Below, in pieces: positions 44,546 through 55,365 of a stretch of 64,000 nucleotides of DNA. Origin of the DNA: Eudorina sp. 2006-703-Eu-15. Its lineage: Eukaryota; Chlorophyta; Chlorophyceae; Chlamydomonadales; Volvocaceae. Position numbers and translations under genes: made by a program. The notes under the pieces were generated by a model. The model saw nothing but the letters and a program-made list of their open reading frames with translations. It was not told the DNA's origin and made no database searches. The stretch covers positions 124,001 to 188,000 of the forward strand of contig BDSI01000105.1 of assembly GCA_003117195.1 (NCBI GenBank), in the 5' to 3' direction. Each line of letters starts with the position of its first letter. Position 1 is the first letter of the stretch.

Positions 44546-47500
44546 GTCGAGACCGCCGCCGTGCCGGCCCCTGCTTTCTCCCGGGCCTTTTCCATCTCCT
44601 TATTCTTCCCCGTAGCTTTGTCAGGGTCTTTCTTGCCGGGCGCATCCGCCTGCCCTCCATCGCCGTTTCCCCCCTTCCTTCCTCCCCCTGCCCCTGCCCC
44701 TGCCCCGGCCGCCTTCCTGCCGCCCTTGCCCAGCAGCGCCGCCGGCACCCTAGCCAGCAGCGCCTCATCATCCAAGTCCGCGAACTTGTCCCCGCGATCG
44801 CCCTCTCCCTCCTCGCCACTAGGGCTGCCGCTGGGGCTGCTACTGCCACTGCTACTGCTACTGCCACTACTGCTACTGCCGTCTTCATCGTCGACCTCCC
44901 GGATACCCAGGTGCGCAAAGCTCAACTCAGACAAATCGGCGGCGGTGGCACCGCCGCCGCCGCCGCCCGCTACGCCGCCGCCGCCCGCTACGCCGCCGCC
45001 GCGACCGAACCCCGGCTTGGGGAGCGGCAGGTCGGCGGGCAGCAGGGGCAGTACGACACCGGCAGCGGTGGCCGCGTCGAAGGTGACGGCTCCGGAGGGG
45101 GAGGGGGAGGAGGAGGAGGCGCTCCGGACCCGCCCCGTGGCGCTATTGATACGCTTGGCGGCCCCGGCGCTGTTGGATCGCCCAAAGGAGCCGTACCGGG
45201 AGAGTCGGTCGTCGGGCCGCGCGGGGGCCAGCCTGCCGCCCGAATCGCAGCGCGCAGACAGGGGCTTGCCGCGGCTGTCGTACCGCTGCAGCGGAATGAC
45301 GGAGCCGCTGATGCTGCCGCCGCCGGCCCCGCCGCCGCCGGCTGCGCGCGCCGAGGCGACACCGGCGGAGACGGGGCCGCGTAGGGGCGAACGACGCCGC
45401 GACTCAACGTAGCCACCGCCGCCGCTGCTGGCACCGCCGGCACCCCCGCCGCCGCCGCCGCCGCCGCCGCCGTCCGAAGCACTGAAGCCGCTGCCACTGC
45501 CGCTGCCGGGGTGGCTGATCCGGTGGGGCCGGGCGTAGGAGGGTCGGGGCTGGCGCGCTGCCGGGTCGGGGCGGGAGGAAGGTGTGTTTAGAGAAGAGGA
45601 AGGCGTGTGTGTGTGTGCGCGCGCGTGTGTGTGTTTAACAAGAAGTCCACCCATAACCGTGTGTTAGCAAGGAGAAAAGCTGAGCCGCGAATAAGTGTCC
45701 AGCAATGCAACCGACGACTGAGACCGAGACCAGAGTTACCGTGGCGTGTCCACCCATAACCGTGTGTGTATGTGTGCGTGTAGCGTAGCGAGGGGACTCG
45801 CCGAGTGTGTCTAGGGTTTCACGGAAGGGTTGGGAGGCGCCCCATGTGGTGGCCCGCCCATCCGAAGGACGCACCCACACCCATATGGGTCACCGAGCAA
45901 GGGGGGACCCGAGCGCGTGGTTGGGATGAGGGCGAACAGAGGGCTGAGCAGGACCCGGGGCCCCACCCACCTGGTTTGATCCAGGGCCGGGCGTTGCTCG
46001 CGGACGCCACCATGGCCAGCGTGTTCCTGAACAGCAGCATGTGGCGCTGCCGCGGGGTCTGAGCCACCACCAAACTGCGGGGCTCCTCCGTCTCCACCAC
46101 GACCGCATCCGGGGGCAGGGCCACCCCTAGAGCCTCCCGGAGCCCCGCGTGCGGGTTCGGGTACGGCGCATGTACGGACTTGGGCGCGCGGGGCTGCGAC
46201 CCATGGGACCGCTGGGTCGGCAGCGGTGGAGAGCCCCCCGGGGAGGGGGAGGGGGAGTGCTGCGGGGACGGCGGCGAGACCGCCCCGGCCTGGGAGGGGG
46301 ACGGCGAATGGGTTGGAGCGACGGAGGAGGAGGTAGCGCCCACGGAGCCGCCGCCGCCGCCGCTGCCGCTGTCGTCTTGGCGGCGGCGGTAGGTCTGTAC
46401 CTTGGGGAAGGCGGTGCTGGTGGGCGGTAGCAGCCCCAGGGTGGGCTGGATGGGGATACGGGGCTGGTAGGGCGGGCGGGGCTCAGCGCGGCAGGTGAGG
46501 TACTGGTGGGTGCGGGGGCCGCCGGCGGGGGGCAGCCGCGGGGAGGAGGCGGAGGGGGCGAAGGAGGCGGTGGAGCCCTCGGGCGGCGGGCGGCGGCGGC
46601 GGCGGCCCCGGGCGACTTGGGCGGCGCTGCTGAGGCGGCCGTCTGGGGGCTCGGAGCTGTTCGGTGGGAGGTGCGCGGCAAGCGGGGCAAGGGAGGGATA
46701 AGAATGGGTTCAATAAATATCAAATAAATAATAATAATAAGAAGAAGAAGACATGGTGGCAGAATGGAGAGGCGATTGAGACCCCATCCGGCACAAACGG
46801 CCCCCCGGGCGCACAAACCCGCACGCCGCGGACTGTGGAGCTGACCCATGGGGCAGTACCCCTTGCCCCTAGGGCCCTGCCTGGCGGCCCAGCTCCGACT
46901 GAGCCAGGCGTGAAGCAGTGCAGGGATGTTGGCCGTACGCCACCCAGGCCCGCGCACTGTACACATTGACAATGACTCAGCGCCGTGCTTTCTCTCCCCT
47001 CCGACCCCACCCTTGTATGTTCGCTCTGGCAGCAGCGCCGTATCAATATGCCTACCAATTTCCTGTACTCCCCTCCCACCCCAACCTACAAGCTGTAGGC
47101 TCCAGTCCAGGGGGGCAGGTCCTGGCCGCCCTCCTCGTCCTCCTCCTCATCCTCTTCATCGCCGCTGGCGTCCCCCTCGTAGCCGAAGCCGCCCTCCTCC
47201 GCGCCCTCGCCGCTCCCCCCCCGACCCCCCTGGAACACCGGCCGGCGGTTCCGCGCGTACATCTGCCGCTCCGCGTCGAGCACGTACGACAACTGTGTCG
47301 CCTGTACGGCAAGCAGCGCCTTGGCGTTGGCGGAGCGGTGGATTTGGGCGTTGAGGGCCCCGCGCGCGGCGGCGGGTGCGCCGGCGCCGGCCGTCGGGCC
47401 GCCCACGACGCTGCCCGCAGCACTGCCGTTGGGACCCGCCGACGCGACCGTGTCTGCGGTCGTGGGGCGGCCTTTCTGGGGGCTGCCGCCGCTTCCCACC

Positions 47501-48848
47501 CTCCCACCTGCCGCCGCCGCCGCCGCCACGTGCTGCCGCTGCTTGCCGCCCTGTAAGGGCGACATCAAGGCGCCGGTCTCGGTCAAATTCGAATACGAGG
47601 CCGCAGCGGATGTGCCGCCGGCACCTAACCGGCCGGCCCCCGCCGCCGGTAGCGCCCACGACGGCAGCCCCACATCGCCGCCGCCACCGCTGCCGCCAGC
47701 CGCGCCGTCGCCGTCAGCGTCGGAAAGCCCGCCGCCATGCCGCTGCCGCATCTGTGCGCGCTGCTGCTGCTGCTGCTCCGCCGCAGCGGCGGCGCGCCGC
47801 GCGTTAGCCGCATGCTGCCCGACGCTGCCGACGCGGCCGCCGGCGGCGGCGGCGGCCGCGGCGGCGGTGCCGAAGGCGACGCTGGCGGACAGTATGGGCA
47901 CTCGCGCCAGCAGGATCCTGTCCCGCTCCGCCAGCTCCAGGGCGGCGGCGGCGGCCGCGGACTGCAGCGGACCGTCGGCTCCGCCGCGGCCGCCCCGCGC
48001 GGCGTTGTTCTGGTGGCGGCGGAGCTGCTCCCGGCGGGCGTCGCGGCGGCGGTCGTCCATGCGCGCCAGGCCCACGATGCGGCCCTCGTAGTAGGACCAG
48101 CGGAAGGCATTGGCGGCCTGGGGGAGGGGGCCGTGTGTGTGGAGGGGGGCGTGTGAATAGGGGGCGTGTGAAGGGGGGTAGGGCGAGGGCAAGGTTAACG
48201 GTTATCGGTTTGTTGCCCTTTTGCGGCTTCGCTATCTTCATTGACGAAGGGAGAGGGCAAGGTGGCTCGGTGCTCTTGTGCGGTCCGCTGTCTTTACTTG
48301 TTGACAGGAGGAGGAAGGCGGTTGGGGTACGTGTGGGTCAGGGCGGTGGGCGTATTTGGGCGGTGATGCCTCGACAGACCGACAGATAGATGACAGGCAA
48401 ACAGACAGTCAGGCAGGGCCGCGCCGCCCTGATTGCCGCAGGAGCGGTGGTGGGGTACGACGTCGTCGGGTACAAGGCGGCGTGTGTGCGGGGGCGGGTG
48501 CGAGTCCGTCCGTGCAAGTGGGGTCGAGGGGAGCGGGGGTCGGCGGTCAAAAGGGGGTGCGGGCGGGGGCCGGGGGGTGGTCGCCCGGACGTGAGGGGGT
48601 GGGCCTCCGGGTAACCGTATTCATGAATCGGCCCGAAGGGGGCCTCGACGCCGCACCCCGACACCCGACCTTGCGAATGCGCGCTTGGTACCTTGCCCGC
48701 TCGCCGAGGTACCAAGGTATGGACACAGGCAGTTCACCTGCAGTACTTGTCGTACGGTGGCGGGCAGCCGCAGGTAGTCGCAGTACTTGACCGTGTACAC
48801 CTTAACCTGGCTGTAGCTTTCAATCACCACATTGGCTGTAGCAGCTTG

Positions 48849-48880
<32 letters not shown>

Positions 48881-51800
48881 CGGGCGACGTGAGACCCAGT
48901 GCCGCCGCGGCGGCGGCCGGACTGTACGACGCGTCTCCGGCGATGCCGCCGGCGCCGCCGCCGCCAGTGCCGCCCGAGTTCGTGGCCCCCGACTGCTGCA
49001 GCTGCAGCGCCAGGGCCTGCTCCGTGGAGGGAAGTCCGAAGATGTCCCCCGGGCCCAGGATCGAGATCGTGTACCTGTCGTACATGCTCACGCTGCGGTA
49101 CATACGGAGCATGTGCAGGTAGACAACAGCAGGCAGATGGGGCAGCCAGGCACAGGAGCACGATGAACCGAACCAGCCGTCATGGTTTGCAAACTCCCTG
49201 CGCTCCGCTGCCCTCCTTTTCTCTTCCCCAATCCATACCCACCCCACGGGCCGCCTCAACGGTCCCATAGCTAACCTCCACCTCCAGGGCCGCCTTGACT
49301 CAGGGGCCCATTCCCCCCTTCCGGCCCCGCCTCCCTCTACTTCCCACCCAACCCCCCCCATCCCCTCCGGACAGCCCCAGTAGGCTGCTTGCACGACCCG
49401 CCGATGTCGGTCCCGCGGCGCGGCCGTCCTCCCCCTGGGGGGCCCCTAGGGGGAGCGAGGGGGCCCCCTAGGGGGGGCTAGGGGGCCCTAGGGGGGGCTA
49501 GGGGGCCCCTCGTCGGAGGGGAAGCCGCAGACCTCTGCTCCAGGCAGGGCGCCCCTCAGCCATCCCCCTACCTGCCACCCAGGACCGCGGCCTGCACCTC
49601 ATCCCTTCCCCATATGCCTTGAACACCGCATCCCTTGCCCCCTTAACAACGCAATGGGACTCATCCTGACTAGCCACCCAGCTGCCCTGCCCACCCACCC
49701 ACCCACCCACCTGGTGTTGGGGGTCCCCTCCTCGTGGCCCGCCGCCGCCGCAGCGGCCGCCGCAGCAGCGGCCGCCGCCGCCGCCGCTGCCCCCCCGCCC
49801 CTCTTGACCTTGGCCTGGCCCTCCGCCAAAAAGTACAGGCACCGCTCCTTCTCATCCAGGGGCCACAGCCGGGTACCTGAGGGCCCGGGGTGGGGGCGGG
49901 TGGGGTGGTGGGGGCGGGGGCAGAGGCGAGGGAGAGGCGAGGGGTACGGTAAGTGGCGCTGACCCCATGGTTGGTTGCATCACGGCTGCCCGGCCAGGTT
50001 GCCCCCCGGACTTGGAGCCGCCCGCCGTCTCCACCACAGAAGTGCTGGCGCCCCCCGCGTCGCCGTGCCGATTCTGTGCTGGGGCCGGACGGGGGGGTAC
50101 ACGGCCGCGCCGCAGCACACACAGATCTCCCCCCAGCGAACAGAAGAGCACTCGTCCGCCCTCGTGCCTGGACCCACCCGGCGGGAAGAAGGCCAGCCCC
50201 AGCACCTCGGAGGCCGCCTCCAGGTCCTTGAGCTCCAGACCCGCCATCAGCGGGTGCAGCCGCAGGTACATCAGCCGCTCAGCCTGAGGGGGGAGGGGAG
50301 GGTAAGGGGGCGTCCGGCCGATTGCGGGGGCCGCAGGGGAGGAATCAGGACAGGATGGTACAGATGGGTCGGCAGGTCGGCAGGTCGGCAGGTAGGAAGA
50401 GTGGTGTCCGTTGCTTCTGGATTTCCTGTCGGACCTCCGGCCCGCACCTCCTCCCTCTAGGCGATACCTCGGTCCTGTTCGCCTCTTTTGCTTACCCCCA
50501 CCTGCCCGCATCCCCCCCACCTGCCCTCATCCCACCTGCCCTCATCCCCCCACCTGCTACCCCCCTCTCCCCCTGCCCCCTCGTCTCCCCCTACCTGGCG
50601 GATGTCCAGCACCTCCTTGAACGCCCGGCTGAAGTCGGGGCGGGACAGCGACAGCAGCATGGCGGAGGAAGACGACACCACCACGGTGGTGTGCTGGGCT
50701 TGGGTGCCCTGGACGAACGAGGGGTGACGGTGTGCGAGGGGTTTACTGCCTACCCTCCCGTGCTCTCTCCCCCATTGCGAACCCCTCGTCGGGCGGCTCC
50801 TCGCTCCCCCACCCGGGCCCCATGTCCCATGTCACCCATCCAGCTCCCCTCCCCAGGACCGCGCCCTCTCAACCCCCGCGCCCCCTCCCCCGGCCCACCC
50901 AAGCCCCCCCCCGCCCTCACCAGCAGCACCGACTCCCCCACTGTGTGCCCACGGGTCAGCACCGCCAGCGTGCGCTCCTCTCGACCTCCGCCCGGGGTGG
51001 GCACCGGCAGCCGCACGTCCAGCTGCGGGGAGGGCAGGGGGGAGCAGTGGGACGGGGAGGGGGCCACGAGCCGCCGAGCTGGTGAAGCAGCGGTGCCACC
51101 CGGGCGGACGTTGCGGAGCCGCGTCTCGCCTCCGTCCCCTCCGCATCCAATCCCCGATGGGATCCCTCCGCGCCAGAGAGCGCCCTCCTCCCTTGCCCCC
51201 CCCCTCGAGGAGCCTGTACCCCGCCCGGCCTCGTGCCTCCGTGCCATGGCGCCCTCCGCCCTCGTGAAGCCGCCTTCCCCCCAATGGGCCCACGGGGCCC
51301 ACACCTCCGGACCCGCCCTTCACACCCACGGACCCGCCCTTCACACCTCCCCGAGATCCAAACCCTTCACCCCCCAACCCCGAGCAGAGCTGACCCGAAC
51401 CCGGGCTTCGGATCCCTTCCGGTTCCGGTTTTTGAATCTCTGACCGACTGCCCAAACACAATCAAGGAGGATCACCCTTTGGGACGCCACCTCAGCGCTG
51501 TCGTCCCCCCGCCCCGCGTCTCACCCTTCCCGACACCACAAAGTACAGTCGATCCGGTGGCCTGCCCCGGGTGAGGGCCACCTCCCTCCGCGCCAGGATG
51601 TGTCCCGACATCAGGCGGGCCAGCTCCCACTGCAGCGGCGCGGGCCACAGGCTGAAGAAGTACGACAGCTGGCACATGTACGACTGGATGAATCTGGGGG
51701 GGGGGGCCGGGGGAGCGAAGAAGAGAGGCCGGAGGGTTGTTCAGCCCCAGGCCTTGCTGGAGTGGGGGCACCTACCCTCCCTCACGTCTGTTAGGGCCTG

Positions 51801-52826
51801 TTAGGGTTGGATCCCAATGACCGCCCCCCCCGCCCCTCCCCCCGCCCTCCCCACTCCCCCGCCCCTCGCCGCCCTCACTTGATGTCCTCCCCTCCCCCCC
51901 CCCGCCCCCCCCGCCGCCCCCACACCCTCCCCCCGCCCTCACTTGATGTCCTCCCCTCCCCTTCCCCCCCCCCGCCCTCACTTGATGTCCTCCTGAGTCC
52001 TGAGCGCCGTGGGCTTCTGACAGAGCCCCACCGCCCGCAGGTCACCCTCCACCTCCACACCGCCCTGCGCCTTCATACTGCCGCCCCTGGAGCAGAGTAG
52101 GGGAAGCGAGCGCGATGAAAAAAGGGGGACCGGCGTGGGGAGCCGGAGAGAGTGGAAGATCGGACAGAAGCGGCGCCAGCCCCGGATGCATCCCGTCAAC
52201 ACAGTGCGGACAGGGGGAGCGGCGCCAGTGGGTCGGTGGGTGGGTGGGTCGGTGGGTCGGTGCGGTGGGGTGCGACGTCACCGCCCCCCGGTACGGGTGT
52301 GCTTGGGGAGGTTCAGGTGAGGCCGAGTCCCGGTCGTGGGGTGGACTCGAGAGGCGGGGGCCGGGCGGGGTGCATTGCTGGAGGGGGCCGGTCCCGGGGC
52401 TCCCGATGGCGGGGTGCGCAGCTGGCCTTCAAGGGAGCGGCGTGAGCCACAGCACAACAACCGGTCAGACCACAGTCAGCCTTATCCTCCATTCCCTTGA
52501 TGGAGTCTGGGTCCATCCGATAGACCCCGCTTTGGGTGGGGTCCGGGGCCGAATGCCGCCTGTACCGCTGGTTCACAAGGGCGCCGCTGAAAGGCTCACC
52601 GCTTGAGTTTGGGTGAGCTGTCCCGGCTGCTGCCACCATGCTGCTGCGGCTGCATAAGAAGGGGGTCATCGGGGAAGGGCTGTCCATTGCCGCCGTGCAC
52701 CGCCGCATAGGCGGCATCAAGGCGGGGGGACCGCACGGGGCGGCTCCACACTGCGGCATCGCCATCGCGCAGCCCGCGCATCCAAACATCGTTTGCGATG
52801 GTATCACCCAGAAGAGTTGTTGCCAT
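42090..52826 (-). CDS. large protein with two cyclic-nucleotide-binding-like domains
   Basis: Twelve exons: 52826-52600, 52086-51982, 51693-51525, 51022-50921, 50708-50595, 50283-50178, 49876-49711, 49092-48738, 48117-47090, 46656-45971, 45557-43957, 42797-42090; 1788 residues, all phases agree. Residues about 117-239 form the first CNB fold (FFSLWPAPLQWELARLM, DRLYFVVSGR, HTVGESVLL, DFSRAFKEV). About residues 247-448 form a second (HPLMAGLELKDLEAA, FFPPGTRLWPLDEKERCLYF, ISILGPGDIFG), interrupted by poly-Ala and Gly/Ala inserts. The phosphate-binding cassette lacks the usual R in E...RAAT: HTT stands there in CNB1 and nothing comparable in CNB2. Cyclic nucleotide binding is therefore doubtful. 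The 1340-residue tail is Ala/Gly/Ser/Gln/His-rich. No membrane segment or kinase domain was seen. It may be a CNBD2-like protein; function unknown. Confidence 0.75.
43221..43685. repeat. (TTCCC)n array, about 465 bp
   Basis: Pentanucleotide repeat with occasional TTCC units, in intron 11 of the CNB gene. The transcript carries (GGGAA)n. The Leu-Pro-Phe/Ser and Gly-Arg-Glu frames across it are artefacts. Confidence 0.97.
43801..43860 (+). repeat. AT-rich island family 2, antisense copy
   Basis: CTGGGTGTGCCTGGG, then TTATTCGCTTTTATTTC and AACAATTTACCC. It matches the complement of 25548-25600 and lies in CNB intron 11. Confidence 0.6.
43857..43956. repeat. (CCCA)n array abutting a splice donor
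   Basis: About 25 tetranucleotide units. On the minus strand the CNB exon-11 donor reads CAG|GTGGGTGGGTGGG and continues as the repeat, so many donor-like GGTGGGT sites lie in tandem. Confidence 0.95.
47025..47075 (-). repeat. ATAGGAAATTGG element, copy 8
   Basis: Plus-strand GCTCTGGCAGCAGCGC, then ATGCCTACCAATTTCCTGTA. In sense orientation it begins about 16 nt after the CNB exon-9 donor. Its presence supports treating the in-frame TAG there as intronic. Confidence 0.8.
49431..49510. repeat. cluster of CCCCTAGGGG-type palindromes
   Basis: GGGGCCCCCTAGGGGG-like units recur four to five times with mirrored C and G runs, in a CNB intron. Strong hairpin potential. Confidence 0.8.
51879..51993 (-). 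repeat. triplicated exon end plus splice donor
   Basis: GAGGACATCAAGTGAGGGCG (minus strand) occurs three times, with donor boundaries at 51982, 51943 and 51879. The first is the exon-2 donor of the CNB gene; the other two are within the intron. Use of a later copy reads the in-frame TGA directly after codon ATC-AAG. Confidence 0.9.
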
Positions 52827-53408
52827 CGTTGATGTTGTCTGTAACTGGCGCGGGTGGGCGTCGTGGGTGCTTCCCAGGCACCGCTCACCAACTCATCGCG
52901 TCGCGTGCCGCTGCCTATGAGTAAGCGGCTTCAGCGTCAAATTTGTCTGATTCACGTTAGTATTAAAGAAGAATTAAAGCTCTATGGCCCCGCAAGACGA
53001 AGTCTCGTGGCATTCGCATGCCATCCGTCACGCAGTTCTGTCGGTTCGTAAGCATGTGGGAATGATTTTACAGATATTTTATTATAACTAATTGAATGTA
53101 AATTAGTAAGCTTATTGATAGGACGCCTGTGACAAAGTTGTATAAGCGCCGAAGTACTATCCAAGCAACGTCATAACAAGGAGAGAATAACACCAACACT
53201 TTGAATGTGTTTAAAGAAGATTTAAAAGGGAGAGAAATCATGCTATGGTGTCTGTGTACGACCGTTGCATGGGAAAACCTGCTTGCTGCTACGCTGTATG
53301 CTAGGTGCACTACTTGCTTAAAAGCTGCAAAACGCGAGGCGTTGGAATGTATGCTTTCTGAGACCTATCATCATCCGCGAGTTGTCAGTGCTGGGCTATC
53401 ATATTAAA
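52827..53408. promoter_or_regulatory. divergent promoter region (CNB gene minus, secreted-protein gene plus)
   Basis: 582 bp, markedly AT-rich around 53060-53240. No specific element is assigned. Confidence 0.35.
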
Positions 53409-55365
53409 ATGCTGCGCTATCTGGCACTGACCATTTGTCTTATCGCCCTTCGAGCGGTTGCTGCTGCTGAACTAGCGGGTACGGTCTGCAATTTCCGATC
53501 GTTCTAGGTCAACCGCTCTCACAGGCGCACATAGCCGCTGAAATGCACACTTGTTTCCCATGTAGAGCCACTTGCGTTAATTGGATTTCATGAGGGCACA
53601 CGGCGAGTCGTGGAGTGCAAAGATGGTTTCCTCAGGGGCGTCGAAGTTGGCTACGTTGAGGATTCCTGGCAATTTGCGGAGCCCTTCATTGGATCAGTGC
53701 GCTTGATCTGCAGCAGGTAGGAGATGGACCAGAATTCTGCGTCGGTTCTGTCGGTGGTGTTGCAAGACGAACAACCCGTCGGCCCCAAATGCTGCGCGCA
53801 GCAACAAATTGTCCGTGCAATATTTGGGTGATGTGCCGGACACCTATGTTTTCGGTCGTTTGGAGCTGAAGACCATCCGGAAAGGTGTGTTCACTACAGC
53901 ATCAAAGCATGGGCAAGCGGGCCAACTCGTCGTTAGTATCTGGGTGGACGTGCAGTCCTTGCCAATCCGGTGCGAATGGCGACCGATTTGTGGCGGTCCC
54001 TGCGAACTGCTGCAGACTGCAACCCGGGGGCTGGGGGCCAACTTGCAGCTAACACTACACCGCAGGTGGCACATCGCCACTACTCACCAACAACCCGAGA
54101 CAAGTCCCCGCGCAGCGCGGGGCGGCCCGCAGGCGTACTGCGTGGAATCCATCTGGATCCTCTCTCTGGGCTTCTATGCGCCAGAACATCGCATTCCCTT
54201 CCGGTGGCGCGTCTGGTGGTACCCCATTGAACGGGGAACGTCAGCCCCTCGCCTCGCCGCGGACCCCACGGCATCTTTGACAACCCGCCCCCGAACCTCC
54301 CCACCCTGCTTGCAGCCGAGTGCGAAGGCAACCTGGGGGTGGCGGGCTTCAAGTGGCGCCCTGCGGGCATCAAGAACCCGGACGGCGCGGAGGCGAGGCA
54401 AGCGGTGCTCGTGGTGCTGTGCAACAGGTAAGGGACGGAGCGAGGGCATCTGGGGGGATGGAGGGCCGGGGGTGGTTGTGTGTTCACTGGCGGAATGCGC
54501 GAGAGGGGTCTCGGGGTGGCCGCGGGGAGGAGGTGCCGCCTATGACCTGCGGGACCTGTGGGCCATGGTCCCGCGGACAGCGGCGGAGGGTACGGTCCTG
54601 TGTGGGGAGGAGCTGACTGCTGATCATAACCGTGAAGATAAAACGGGGGCGCCGGGGTCGGGGCGTTGGGGGCTTAGCGGCAGGGAGCGGACTTGGGCGT
54701 TTGTACCCGACCGCACCAGACTCATCCGACGGCCTCTCGGGGTTTCAGGCGGCGAGGAGGTCGCCCCACCCCGTCTCATCCGTTTGGAGTGCCCTGCACG
54801 GGGCTCGACAGCTCGGGGACCCGGGCCGTTGGCGGCGGTGTCAGGGCGCGGTAGCGGGGATATGCTGCATCAGCGTTCCTTCCCACTGGCGGCGGGCAAG
54901 CGCCACGCGCTGCGACAGTGACGGCAGTGATAACGGGCTCCGGGCCCGTCTGATAACGGGCTCCGGGCTCGTCTGATAACGGGCTCCGGGCCACGTTCCG
55001 AACCCCAGCACGCCATCCACTCCACTCCCTTGGGCGGCCACCCACACGCCTTCGCACCCCACGCCCCGTTTCCACCCGCGCCGGCCGTGTCTTTGAAGCG
55101 TGGTTTGCCCTCTGCGCCGCCTGACGTCCCCCCTTCCCCTCTCGCCTGGACTCCTCTCCCCTTCCGCGCGCCTAGGCCCGACAACGCACCCCTGGAGGTG
55201 GTGGTGGGCCACGCTGCCGGCGCCACGGCGGAGGGCGCGAACGGCCAGTTCAGCTGCAAGCAGACCGCCAAGTACGCGGGTCTGGCCGCTCCCAAGATCA
55301 CCAAGCTGATCATGTGGCACAACCGCAAGTCGGTGGCGGGCATCGAGCCCACGGAGTGCGCGTGA
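53409..55365 (+). CDS. small secreted Cys-containing protein, middle exons unresolved
   Basis: Exon 1 (53409-53478) encodes MLRYLALTICLIALRAVAAA, a clear signal peptide. Exon 2 (53566-53716; G..VVECKDGFLRGVEVGY..IGSVRLICS) and exon 3 (53802-53884; NKLSVQYLGDVPDTYVFGRL) follow in matching phases. Further right, 54316-54427 (GVAGFKWRPAGIKNPDG.. VLVVLCN) and 55176-55365 (PLEVVVGHAAGATAEG.. to EPTECA stop) splice in phase 2 and look like the C-terminal end of the same kind of protein. The 53885-54315 stretch was not resolved; 53954-54065 may be one exon. The two Val-x-Leu-x-Cys-[SN] ends suggest an internal duplication. I do not recognise the family; an extracellular or lectin-like role is only a guess. 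Linking the two halves into one gene is inference. Confidence 0.5.
54928..54993. repeat. three tandem 23-bp units
   Basis: TGATAACGGGCTCCGGG starts at 54928, 54951 and 54974. It lies in the last intron of the secreted-protein gene. Confidence 0.95.

Noticed and set aside
43970..45412. 480-codon plus-strand Ala/Pro-rich open frame
   Set aside because: Antisense shadow of CNB exon 11. The minus-strand frame has matching phases on both sides and poly-Gly/Ala composition shared with the rest of that protein.
47086..47090. TAG as the stop codon of the CNB gene at AYSL
   Set aside because: The GTAGGT there is a good donor, the phase matches the next exon (46656-45971), and an intronic element follows at the distance seen after other donors.
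53717..53802. A 16-nt intron in the secreted-protein gene (GTAGG...ACCAG)
   Set aside because: Far too short to splice. A phase-consistent acceptor at 53801 gives an 85-nt intron instead.
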